DNA of 64,000 nucleotides, from contig JAJTUP010000034.1 of NCBI GenBank assembly GCA_021399435.1, positions 372,001 through 436,000 of the forward strand, written 5' to 3'. The translations under genes were made by a program, and so were the position numbers. A model generated the notes under the pieces. That model searched no databases. It was not told the origin of the DNA and worked only from the letters and a program-made list of their open reading frames with translations. The DNA is from Diaporthe sp. PMI_573. Lineage: Eukaryota; Ascomycota; Sordariomycetes; Diaporthales; Diaporthaceae. Of the stretch, positions 1-9,708 are shown piece after piece. Numbering within the stretch: the stretch's first letter is position 1; each line of letters starts with the position of its first letter.

Positions 1-502
1 ATTCGGCTACCCGAATTGAACAAGCTGGCAACGAACTCGGCATGATATTCTAAGCCACCCCACCCCCCCCAAAAAAAAACAAAGTCGAATGTACAGTCAC
101 ACTGCAGAGTGCTGGCTACACTGTATGCACGCACATTGCAACGACGCGTCTCAGTTGAGCTCCCCGCCCATCGCCTCGGCCCCACGTTACTCGGCACTTG
201 CCCTCGAGAACAGGCATCCTCGCCGCAGAATCGGTACCCATGTGCTGTCGGTGGGAATTGTGTGGAGCCTCCATTTTGTTCTATCACCAGTTTGCCGACC
301 GTCGAAAACAACCACAGGAGAAGGCACGCGCCACTGATGGGGCAAGGTCAGGAAACAAACACCCCCCAGTGCCCCCTTCCCAATGGGCCCTCCCAGGGGA
401 TGCCATCCATCCTTCACAAATCCCATCGGCCCGACGCGTCCGACGCTCGCTGACATGTAATCAACCTCGTCGCTCCAGGCGCAAGAGTCCGTCCTCCCGA
501 AG
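1..502. other. Upstream region of GCP4, no gene seen
   Basis: No coding region could be supported here. A C-run followed by an A-run lies near positions 61-80. The open frames crossing the region are short or run antisense to the start of the GCP4 gene. It probably holds the promoter and 5' leader of GCP4. The end of a gene lying to the left of the window cannot be excluded. Confidence 0.6.
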
Positions 503-2851
503 ATGCTCCACGAAATCCTCCTCTCCCTCTCAGGACACCCTTCGCCCCTGCTCCGAACCGCCCAAGCCTCAGACCCCAATGCGCCCGCTAGTACCCTGAT
601 CTCGCCGCCGGAGCGCGAGCTCCTGCGCTCCGTCGCGCACCTGAGCGAGCTGCACGTCAAGCTGCTCAGCTTCGCCGCCCAGATAGCCGCCTCGCACCCG
701 TCCATGATATGCCGCGCCGTGGCCACCGCGGTCAGCAGCGTGCACCTGGCCGCGTTCCAGCGCAAGGTGCTGGACGTGGAGGAGACCGTCCTGCGCAAGG
801 ACGCCGGCCTGGTCGGCGCCTACAACATCGTCCCGTTGACGGCGGTGGTCGGCGAGTTCAGCGGCTGGACGAGGAGGCTGGAGTGGATGTGGGAGACGGT
901 GCAGTTCATGCTTGTCACGGAGAAGCGCTCAGACGGCACGGAGACGTTCTGCACGGGGGCAGCCATCATCAACAGGCTGCGGGGCGGGTTGCAGACGGGG
1001 TACGCGGACATCGAGGGGACAGCCCGGAGCTTGGTCCAAGTCGCGGAGACTGCCTGGGTGAGGCAGGTGTCGGCTTGGATTCTATACGGCCGTCTCCCCG
1101 GGTTTGGCGCCGAGGACTTCTTCATCCAGCAGCCAGCGGACGGAGAGGATGACTTCGTCTCTGTCACAGACCTTCTTCCGTCATTCATTACTCCACCGAC
1201 AGCCGCGTCGATGCTCTTCATAGGGCGCTCTCTAAACCATATCAGGGCCAAGAGCAGCCTGGAGGGCGGCATGCAGGGGATGGATCACCTGTCCTCTCAA
1301 CTGCGAGAGCTCTCTCAGTTGACATACCCCTTGGACAGTGCCACCTTCTCACGGACAGTCACAAGCATCAGGCTCTTTCTTTCTCGAAATACCCTGCAGA
1401 AGCTCCTGCCCTTATCAAGGGTCCTGGAGATGCTCCATCTGCTCCGAGACTTCTTCCTCCTCGGACGTGGCGAGTTCGCCATGGCTCTCACACAGCAAGC
1501 GGACGAGAAGATTCGTAGCAGGTGGCGAAGGGCCGACAATCTAGCCCACGAAAAACGCGACGGCCTGAGCGGTGTCGTCGTTAAAGAAGGTGAAGTCATC
1601 GCTGTCCTGGCCAGGACTTGGGCAGCGATGAGCTCAATGCAAGGGCACAAGGTGGAAGAGGACGAGGGGCTCGAAATGGCCAGAGACCTGCTCAAGCTGA
1701 CTCTGGCAAAGTCAAAATCGGCCACCCCGGCAAGACTGGGGCCAGCAAGCCAAATAGTGCCGACTCCGTTCCGCAATCTCATGTTCTCTGTTCCTGTCAC
1801 GCTCACCGTCCGTGTCCCCTCGCCCCTGGACTTGTTCCTCAGCCAGTCGGACGTGCAGGCTTACACAGCCATCAACTCTTACCTTCACTCCATCCGCCGC
1901 GCACACCTCCGACTCACAGACCTCTGGAAGATCACGCCGCTTAGGAGGCACCACCCACCACCTCCTAAGCCGGCACAAGGGAGCACCAAGGGCGGCCGTG
2001 CCCGAGTGGTCCTCCTGCGAGAACGACAAGCCCGTCGGATGCTTGCCATGCGCAGCACATGGACCACATGCAGCGCGGCGATCTTCTTCCTCGCCGAGGT
2101 CGAAGGGTACCTGCAGGTCGAGGTCGTGGCAGGGCTGTGGGAGGGCCTGCAGCGGTGGCTCACCAGAGGCAGCGACGAGCACCGGCCGCCAGAGTCCACG
2201 TGGCCGTCGCGCGTGCCGACGCCAGCTCCCCCGGCTGACCCGGATGCGATGGACGAGGATGATGACGAGGACCTGTGGCTTGTCGAAGGGGTAAAGACAC
2301 CGCGGGCACGGGACCCCGGCGTGGAAGACAAGCACCCTCACGACCCCCAGACCCTGGCTTCTGCGCACCGGCTGTACCTGGCCACGCTTGTCCGACGGCT
2401 ACTCCTGACGCACCAGGACTTCACGGACCCGCTGTACCACCTCCTCGTGGAGATGGACCAGCTCGTGGCTCTGGTCCACCGAATGCAGGAGATATGGAAC
2501 GCCGTAGATCTCGAGGAAGACGTGGGTGTGGTGGACGCATTTGTCGACCTCGAGCGCGAGGAGCGTGATATCAAGGGGCGGATCAAGACCGTCGAGGACA
2601 AGATCAAGGCCGGGATCGAGGGCGTCATCACGGTGCTGCGGAACCTCGAGGCGGACCACGAGGGCCTGGCCTGGGGGAGCGATGATGCTGGCGAGGACGG
2701 CGACGGAGGCGCTGGTCTCAGAGAAGAGGGGCAGTACGTGCCGCGACGTGTGGGCGGCCTAGATCGGTTGTTGATGAAGCTGGATTTTGGGAGCTGGTTC
2801 AACCGTGGAGATGGTGCAGTAGCAGCCGCCGCCGCAGACCAGGAGACGTGA
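503..2851 (+). CDS. Gamma-tubulin complex component 4 (GCP4, Spc97/Spc98 family)
   Basis: This intronless gene encodes 782 residues. The protein is a core subunit of the gamma-tubulin ring complex, which nucleates microtubules at spindle pole bodies and other organising centres. The N-terminus begins MLHEILLSLSGHPSPLL, the GCP4-type form of the first conserved GCP segment. A second hallmark, LTDLWKIT, lies near residue 470 in the C-terminal gamma-tubulin-binding half. An acidic patch (DAMDEDDDED) near residue 580 and glutamate-rich helices near the end are also visible. The length suits GCP4 rather than the larger GCP2, 3, 5 or 6. ATG 503 is chosen because conservation starts at that methionine. 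The gene converges with the 2EXR gene, with 268 bases between the two stops. Family identity is by recognition; no function specific to this organism can be inferred. Confidence 0.9.
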   Translation: MLHEILLSLSGHPSPLLRTAQASDPNAPASTLISPPERELLRSVAHLSELHVKLLSFAAQIAASHPSMICRAVATAVSSVHLAAFQRKVLDVEETVLRKDAGLVGAYNIVPLTAVVGEFSGWTRRLEWMWETVQFMLVTEKRSDGTETFCTGAAIINRLRGGLQTGYADIEGTARSLVQVAETAWVRQVSAWILYGRLPGFGAEDFFIQQPADGEDDFVSVTDLLPSFITPPTAASMLFIGRSLNHIRAKSSLEGGMQGMDHLSSQLRELSQLTYPLDSATFSRTVTSIRLFLSRNTLQKLLPLSRVLEMLHLLRDFFLLGRGEFAMALTQQADEKIRSRWRRADNLAHEKRDGLSGVVVKEGEVIAVLARTWAAMSSMQGHKVEEDEGLEMARDLLKLTLAKSKSATPARLGPASQIVPTPFRNLMFSVPVTLTVRVPSPLDLFLSQSDVQAYTAINSYLHSIRRAHLRLTDLWKITPLRRHHPPPPKPAQGSTKGGRARVVLLRERQARRMLAMRSTWTTCSAAIFFLAEVEGYLQVEVVAGLWEGLQRWLTRGSDEHRPPESTWPSRVPTPAPPADPDAMDEDDDEDLWLVEGVKTPRARDPGVEDKHPHDPQTLASAHRLYLATLVRRLLLTHQDFTDPLYHLLVEMDQLVALVHRMQEIWNAVDLEEDVGVVDAFVDLEREERDIKGRIKTVEDKIKAGIEGVITVLRNLEADHEGLAWGSDDAGEDGDGGAGLREEGQYVPRRVGGLDRLLMKLDFGSWFNRGDGAVAAAAADQET

Positions 2852-3119
2852 CAAATTTTGAAGTGTTTATGAGGGGTGTTGCATGGCGTTGGCGAGGCTG
2901 GGTCACATGAGACGTCGTCAACAAGGTCAAAGAATTTTGATACCAGTACTAAGCGGACTTGATTTGTGCCTAGACACTTCTTCGCCGGATCCACCCCTCT
3001 TAACATGTCTCGACATGCACGGCAATCCACATCTCTCCTGCTTGTGCAGGAGCAGCCTGTAACCTAAAGCATTCAAGTTCAATTTTGGGCCAACGTGTTG
3101 TGCAAGACTCCCGGCCGCC

Positions 3120-4320
3120 TCAACCTTCCCCGCCACTCCCGTCTGCCTCGCGCAAAGCATCCACAAACTGCATGATCGACCCAGGGAATAGTTCGGGGTC
3201 AGGATAAGACCTACACAGCTGCTCAGGATGTTTGACTTGATCCCATTTGTCAATACAGTCAAGGAAGGTGGCTTCCTGACCGTCGATGCGCCACGTCTCT
3301 ACGGTGATATCGCATGGTCTGAAGGTATTTGGGTTGGTCAACTGGAACCATTTGATTTTCTTTCACACGTCAGTTAGGTATATGCCCACGACGAGCTCAA
3401 GGGAGGGGGACACACACCTTCCTGATACTCCTCTCCTCCGTGAGCTCCGCGTCCCAGATCGAGAGGTTTTCCTCCTCGTTGCACCTCCGGATGAGCACGC
3501 GGAGATGCACGAGCGAGTTCTTCTCACTTAGGATGAGGAGCACCTCGTCGAACACCCTGTTCCATATCCAGCCGCTGCCGAGGGATCCATCGCCCAGGCC
3601 GATGCGGATGTCGATGAATTTGAGCTGCTGCAGGGTCTCGCGGCCGATGAAGTTGATCATGCGCAGGAAGCCGCCCCTGCCATCTGGCAACGGGGGCATG
3701 CACGGCGGCAGTCGGTCGACGATGAACGACATAGCCCTGAGGACGGGGATGCTCTCGTCCGTGATGCGCTTGCAGAGGAGCAGGATGGTCGGCGTCTCCA
3801 AGTGTGTCCGGGTCCACCTCTGGCCCTCGGGCCGCGTCGCCACGCTGTGCCTGTAGTTCCGGAACAGGTCTGCGCAGCTAGGCTGCTTTAGCGAGAGACG
3901 GTAGATCATGTTGCGGATCTCAGGCGGGAAGACGAAGAAGGAGTATCGCCTCGCTTCCACGGCATATCCGGACGGATGCTCCTCCAACGATGCTTGGCCA
4001 TTGTTGTCTCCGTGCCTGATCGGCGACTGGGGCCCAGGTGTCGAATGACGGGGCATTGTGCGAGAGAATGAAAGTGATTCAGGGGGACGACGATGTGCAT
4101 TGGGCGGGTGGGTTTGCAGGCTGTTGAAGGCGGGGGCATTGTTGTGAGGATGCTCGGGACGGGACGAAGCGCAAGCTAATTTGGAGGGTCCATGCTGGCA
4201 GGCGGAGAAGCTGTTCGGCTCCTGCCTGCGGCCATTCTTACATGTGTGGCAAGGCCCAGGTCTCCCGGACGACGGCAGCTCGGGAGACAGCTTGGCCTGG
4301 GATGCTGGATTCTCACTCAT
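3120..4320 (-). CDS. 2EXR-domain (F-box-like) hypothetical protein
   Basis: Two exons, 4320-3418 and 3359-3120, give 380 residues. The 58-base intron has donor GTGTGT and acceptor AAAG, in phase 0. Residues 128-144 contain FFVFPPEIRNMIYRLSL, the start of the 2EXR domain common in large, poorly characterised fungal families. These proteins have been compared with F-box proteins, but their biochemical role is unknown. The first 120 residues are Pro/Ser-rich and look disordered. Residues after the 2EXR segment resemble typical family C-terminal halves (a kindred of 'HLRVLIRRC'). The gene faces the FAR1-type gene across a 2.4-kb gap. The intron join is supported by frame and splice sites only, so the last 79 residues are less certain than the first exon. 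Confidence 0.75.
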
Positions 4321-5553
4321 TGAGGAAGTGAGTCGTGAAATGAAAGTTGGTGGGTTTGATGCCGCGAGAGGCAGGCCGAGCGGCAGGCCGAGAGGTAGGC
4401 TCTGGGGCCCTGATTCCTTTTATAAGAGAAGGTTGTAAAGTTTTCCTGCCACGCAGGTTAGGAACTGCGGCGTCTAGAAAAGCCCAGATATTGACACAGC
4501 GGGATCCTAAGACATATACCTGGTCTAGGCACTTCTAGCTCATATATCCTCGAACGGTGTGGGATGATCTCGGGATGGCAGAGTGTCATATTCCAATTGC
4601 AAGTAGGTGTCCAATGAAGGTTGCACACCGACCAGGGCGACTTGGGTCGCACCACAGGTCGAGTTGGCCGGAAACCGGTACATGCAGGTAACAAGCAACG
4701 AGAAGAGCCTGCAGCCGCTGTAGCATTGGACATCCCGCCCGGTGCCGCCTTCTCTAGGGCGCGAGCAGGCCGTGGCATTGACGTGGCAGGCTCGCGAGTA
4801 TTGGGTAAGGCAACTGTCCGCCCTTTCAAGGATCCTTAGAATTGACAGCACGTGTGAGGCATTGCTGTTGCTCGCTTATATTGTGGGCATGGGGCAAGGC
4901 AATGGATGAGATGAGACCGGATATGGACCGCTTTGACTTGAGCCTGATCGGATGAGAAAGTGCTGCCGATGCCTCGATTGTCATTTTTGGGTGGGTGTCT
5001 TCGGTTGGCGAGGCCCACATTGTCGAACACGGGCATCGCTTTGCGGCAACACGGGTGAGCGAGCGTGTAACCTGCTGTATGTAGCCTGGCCAGGCGCCGT
5101 ATCTCAACGCTTGATGGGAGGCGTACATCGTCTTTGTGGTCGCAAACTGTACGACCTGCCCGAGAGTGCTCCATCGCGACCTTGCCAAACCCGGCATGAC
5201 ACTTTGAGCCGACAGTTCCATATGCAAAATTGAAGCCGGCTTGGTCATGCGGCCCACTGCGACCCCTCGTAGTGATGGAGACCGGTCAAGAGCTGCCTTT
5301 GCATTGTATAACTTAACCTTCACCTGCGGCCCTCCAGAAGACATTACGTCCTTGGCAGATGCCAGCCCAACTTTGGAAGCAAGCGTCGTGTGACACACCT
5401 GGACCCGGGGGCCGCCTTCCGACGGGGAAGGGCAGCTTCAATGCAAGTGGCTTGTGGGCAATGTGGGATGATGCCGTCACAGGGACATTGCCTGTGTCGG
5501 TGGGGAGGACGCCTCGTCGGAGGGAAGCAAGGGGTGCCTCGGCGTTGATTAGC

Positions 5554-5573
5554 TTTTTTTTTTTTTTTTTTTT
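5554..5573 (+). repeat. Poly-T tract (20 T)
   Basis: A homopolymer of 20 T in the gap between two divergent genes. No target-site duplication or retroelement body was seen next to it, so it is recorded as a simple repeat. Confidence 0.9.
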
Positions 5574-6244
5574 GTTATTTGAAAGCCGCTCGCGCGGGGA
5601 CGATAGAGCATGCTGGGCATTTACAGGAGGGGCGGCATCTACTACTGTTGGCTACATGAGACATCAAGTACGGCTGGCCTGTCGGTTAAAAGGCTGGCGT
5701 TGGGAAATATTGGCCCTTAATGCGGGCGCGGCCCACCATTTCACCGACAGGCAGCGGATGCGTACAGAGACGGACAACGGCAGGAATCATGTGGATTGGT
5801 GATAGTCGGTTAGTAGTGTAAATGTGACATGTCAGTGATGTGCAGATGTTTGGTTTCACAGCCAGGGGTCTGGGTTGCGGCGCGGTGGTCCCTGCTTTTG
5901 GTCGCTAATAAGAAGCTTGGACCGGCTCGCTTCTGTGCAGTCTGGCCGTGACGCGGTACCCTTACCTAGTCGTGCTGCAACCTACCAGCCCGTCTGCAAA
6001 AAAAAAAAAACCGCCGCTAACTCCAAGTACCACCAAAACCTTTCGTGTTAGTATCCCAATTATTCCACAACCACATCATATGTTCTTGATTATTATTAAA
6101 TCATCATCTTCAAAATAGGTGTCTGATTCGAATCATATTAAAAATATTTGTTAGAATCGATGGTTGTGGTGGTAAAATAGGTGGAAGGGTTGCGGGGTCC
6201 TGATTTTGGTACAAAGCTACCGGCGGTTTCTTTTGCAGAGCGCG

Positions 6245-6320
6245 CCTACCTAGGTACCCCAGCAGGTGGACCCTACCTAGAGCAGGTAGGCTCACAGAGG
6301 CTAGCAGGCTAGGTAGCTCT
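6245..6320. repeat. Cluster of TACCTAGGTA-type palindromic words
   Basis: Several copies of CTACCTAG or its complement CTAGGTAG occur within 80 bases, including the perfect 10-base palindrome TACCTAGGTA at 6247-6256. The same palindrome recurs at 9177-9186 upstream of the dynein gene, and a related AGGTACCT is at 58955-58962. All copies noted are outside coding sequence. The function is unknown. Confidence 0.6.
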
Positions 6321-6749
6321 AGCCCCCTTCCCCCACATCATTGCAGAGAGACGCCCCCCATCCGTTTCAGTGCCCACCCCTACCCTCTCACCTTTTTAGC
6401 CTTGCCCTTTTCGCCTTTCCCTCCCTCAATCTCTTTCACTGGATTCACCCTCACAATTCCACCCTAGATCGACGCCCCCTCAGCTTGTACAGTAGACCGC
6501 GAGCCTCCACGTCCATCCACGATCCAGGTCATCGACGAGGACCGTCCTGGATTGGGTCGGATCGCATTGCATAGCATCGCCGCATTGCACTGGATTGGAC
6601 TGGATCGACTCTCAGCCTGCACTCGAGCTGGGCTGGGCTGGCACCGGACCGCCTCTCTGCACCACACCGGCGCGTTCACCTGTAGCCCGGCCTGATTGTC
6701 TAGGTTGGCGTCGGATTGCCCCATCGGCTTCCCTGGTGGTCGAAACAAC

Positions 6750-8515
6750 ATGTCAACTACAAATGGACATACGGGCCTATCTATCATGAACAATGGGCTC
6801 CGCCGAGCCCAGGGCTACTCGAACTCGCCCAACAAGCTGCCCCAGCATGCCGCCTCGTACCAGCAGCAGGCCTTCAACTCCCAGCAGCCGCCACAGGCCC
6901 AGTACCCCCATCACCTCTTCACGACTCCCAATCCCTCGCCCGTACACAACATACCCAGCGTGCAGAATGGCTCCAGGGCCCAGCAACCCCACCCCCAGCT
7001 GCCCGTCCCCAGCTCGCGTCAGCAGCGTGCTACGACCCATCAGATGCCCTCCAACAGCACTCCGCTGAACTACCTCATGAACCAGCAGCCTCTGCCGCAG
7101 CAGCCTATCAGCCACCACCAGCAGCAGCAGCAGCAACAACAACAACAACAGCAACAACAGCAACAACAGCAACAACAGCAACAACAGCAACAACAGCAAC
7201 AACAGCAACAACAACAACAACAACAACACCAGCAGCAGCAGCACCAGCAGCAGCCCCAGCACCAGCAGTCTGTGGGTCAGCAAATGTCCATAAACCAGCA
7301 CGTCTCTCCGAACGAGAACCCCATCATCTCCCAGCCTCCACCTCAACACACACATCCTGCTCAGCAGCCTGTCCTGACGCCGCAGCCACCCCCACCTCAA
7401 CTGCAGCCACCCCTACCTCAACTGCAACCGCCCCCACCGGCCCAGCCGCAGGCTCAACCTCAGGCTCAACAGCCGGCACAGCAGCCCCAGAAGCTTCAGG
7501 CTGAGGCCCGGGGACAGAGCCAGGAGAGGCAACATGATGACCCCATGGATGTTGAGAGCCCGGGCGACGAGGACGGAGACGACAGCGCTCTCGACAAGGC
7601 AGCCGACAATGGCACTCCGTATGTGCCGCGAACCCCAATGGGCACCATGATGTCTGCTCCTCCCCAGGGCGGGAGCTTCCCCACTCTTGACGCCGTTCAC
7701 AAGGCTGTCCTGGAGTATTGCACGTCGGTTGGCTACGCCATTGTCATCGGCAGGTCCAAAAAGACGGTCCCGGGACTGAAAAAGGTGCTGTTCGTCTGTG
7801 ACCGCGCAGGGAAGCCCCCAAAACGGGTCAGCCCCGAGATGCGGAAGCGAAAAACATCCTCCCGCAAGTGTGACTGCCAATTTGGTTTCTTCGCCATAGA
7901 GCAACGGACCCAGTGGACTGTTCGTTACCGACCGGATCCAGCTCACCTACAGCACAACCATGGCCCAAGTGAGAGCCCACTTCTGCACCCGGCCGCACGT
8001 AAACTTGACAGCAAGATGGTTGCCGCCGTGAAACAGCTCAAAGAAAGTGGTATGTTGTACATGGGGATTTATCAGCTATATTTTCCGGACGGCGCTAATC
8101 AGCCATAGGTGTGGGTGTCAGCGCGACATTGGAGATATTGCAGACAGAAAACCCACACGTGCCACTCCTTCCGCGGGACATATACAACGCGAGAGCTGCA
8201 ATCAACCGCAACCCTCAGAAGATCACCGCTGCTTTGGCCGAGGACCGGCCTACCATCTACAGCAAGCCACCTCCAAGCGCCGAGGAACGCATCAGGGCCG
8301 ATCTGCGGCGTGAGCTCGCCAAGGCCCGAGAGGAGTTCGACAAGGTGAGAGACAACAACGAAAAGAGGATCAGTGAGCTGGAAGAGAAGCTCCGCGAGAA
8401 GGATAAGATCATCAAGAAGTACGAGATGTTTGTTGACCTCTGCAATGAGCGTGTGATGATCCAGCGGGAGAAACTCAAGGACATCGATGACAACGGTAAC
8501 GCCAGCAGGCCTTGA
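6750..8515 (+). CDS. Polyglutamine FAR1-type DNA-binding domain protein
   Basis: Two exons, 6750-8049 and 8109-8515, give 568 residues. The 58-base intron has donor GTATGT and acceptor ATAG. The N-terminal third is Gln/Pro/His-rich, with 36 uninterrupted Gln at residues 124-159 and a second Pro/Gln stretch near 210-250. Residues of about 309-402 match the FAR1 DNA-binding fold (WRKY-GCM1 class). They show IVIGRSKK, FVCDRAGK, a KCDCQF cysteine pair and a terminal HNHGPS, giving a Cys-Cys-His-His zinc site. The next 60 residues (VKQLKESG, then LLPRDIYNARAAI) resemble the linker after FAR1 in MULE transposases, but no DDE transposase domain follows. A charged coiled coil occupies roughly 491-560. 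Start ATG 6750 is the first in-frame ATG, with context AACAACATG. It is probably a transcription regulator, by inference. Confidence 0.8.
7119..7226 (+). repeat. CAG/CAA triplet tract encoding 36 Gln
   Basis: There are 36 consecutive glutamine codons. Inside the tract, the 9-base unit CAGCAACAA is repeated seven times in tandem (7149-7211), flanked by CAG and CAA runs. The higher-order 9-mer period suggests expansion by repeat duplication rather than slippage of single codons. Length variation between strains would be expected. Confidence 0.95.
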
Positions 8516-9708
8516 AGAGAAGAGAAGATCAAGAAGAAGCGGAGCAAGAACGGACCACAAACGGGAAAGGGAAAAGCCACGACTAACACGGTTTCACGCA
8601 TTGATAATGGATTCAGCCAGGCATAAGATGGGGGGGGGGGCAATCTGGTTCGGGGTCTGGGGGTCAGTGGCGTTGACTTTTCTTATTGTATTGAGAGAAA
8701 TTCATGGCGGAAAAGTCTGGGCAAGGTGACATTTGCAGGCAGGCTGAGGGAATGGAGGCTAGTCAAACAACTCATGGTTTTGTTTGCAGACGGTCCATTT
8801 CTTGGTCCGCGGGCATGACTGCGAGGCTCATGACCGAACAAACCTTAGACGTCTACGCCCCGGCCCTCTCGTACAAACTGTACAAAGTGCATGAGTGTCA
8901 GCTATTGCAGGATATCCGTGTAGTCCTGCTCGGCCGGGCATGTAGCATTCTATGAGGCAGAGAGTTGTCCCGGTTCTGGCTGCACAGGGCCCCCAATCCC
9001 CCTTGCGAACATTGAAACCGGCGCGGTGAAAGAACACTCGCAGCCGAAAAGCTTGGCGAGCTCCAGAGGATGCGCAGATGTCTTTCATGTGAACTTGAGC
9101 GCCAGCTGCTGTTGGTAGGTGGCCATATCATGCACGCGTTGGCGTGCTCCGTACTGTGTACATATAGACAACGCAGTACCTAGGTACCTACTTTCACCTT
9201 GGGTGCTGCGCTGTCTGCATGAATGCCGGCAGGCGTCGAGGCCAATCAAAATCCAGGTACCCGCTCTCCCGCATGCTCACAGTCGCGACAGGGGGGGGTC
9301 CTCCAACGGGCAGCGCGTGGCTCAAGGCTGCCCGAGTTTTGGAAGTCAACACTGGTGCCAGTTCTGTTGGTGGTGGTTCGGTTCAGTCATGCTGGAATTC
9401 AATACTCCAGGGCTTTAATGACCGACCGCCATCGAACCGCCTCCCTGCCAGCGCAACACGCATTTTGCCATCGCCCGCTTTCGCCCATGACATCGGGCCA
9501 TTTGTTACAGCCACGAGATACCCCTTCAAGCTGCCTTCCTTTCTTGCTTCTTTCGTCCTTGCGAACACCTGCTTGCACCCTGCCCGGCTGTTTAACCCCT
9601 TAATCAACCTGTGCCCCGGCCCAGGCTTGTAAAGCGCCTGCGAACGTCGGATAGACATGACCGCGATAGTCTGAGCCGCCAAACCCTCTCACCACGACGA
9701 CGCCCATC
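8516..9708. other. Intergenic region upstream of dynein heavy chain
   Basis: No gene is supported in this 1.2-kb gap. It holds an 11-G run (8630-8640), an 8-G run (9291-9298), a CCAAT word at 9242-9246 and the palindrome TACCTAGGTA at 9177-9186. A CT-rich stretch around 9520-9570 precedes the dynein start and looks like its proximal promoter or leader. Confidence 0.6.
9177..9190. repeat. TACCTAGGTACCTA palindromic word upstream of dynein
   Basis: Two overlapping palindromes, TACCTAGGTA and TAGGTACCTA, about 520 bases upstream of the dynein ATG. They match the cluster upstream of the FAR1-type gene. The role is unknown. Confidence 0.6.

Larger units (their letters stand above)
4321..6749. other. 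Divergent intergenic region, 2.4 kb
   Basis: No gene is supported. Open frames of up to 190 codons (minus strand, 4826-5398) show no recognisable domain. The region contains a 20-T run (5554-5573), a 13-A run (5998-6010), and an AT-rich patch around 6040-6170. A cluster of CCTACCTAGG/CTAGGTAG words at 6245-6320 includes the perfect palindrome TACCTAGGTA at 6247-6256. A CT-rich tract at about 6370-6440 looks like the core promoter of the FAR1-type gene. Confidence 0.6.

Noticed and set aside
187..798. 203-codon minus-strand frame near the left end
   Set aside because: It is mostly antisense to the GCP4 start and has no recognisable protein features.
4826..5398. 190-codon minus-strand frame in the intergenic region
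   Set aside because: No domain, no conserved-looking motif, and no clear promoter or partner exon.
5554..5573. 20-T run as the tail of a retroposed element
   Set aside because: No target-site duplication or retroelement sequence was recognised beside it.
6777..7400. Minus-strand frame encoding a poly-Leu stretch
   Set aside because: It is the complement of the CAG/CAA polyQ tract; the plus-strand FAR1-type protein explains the region.
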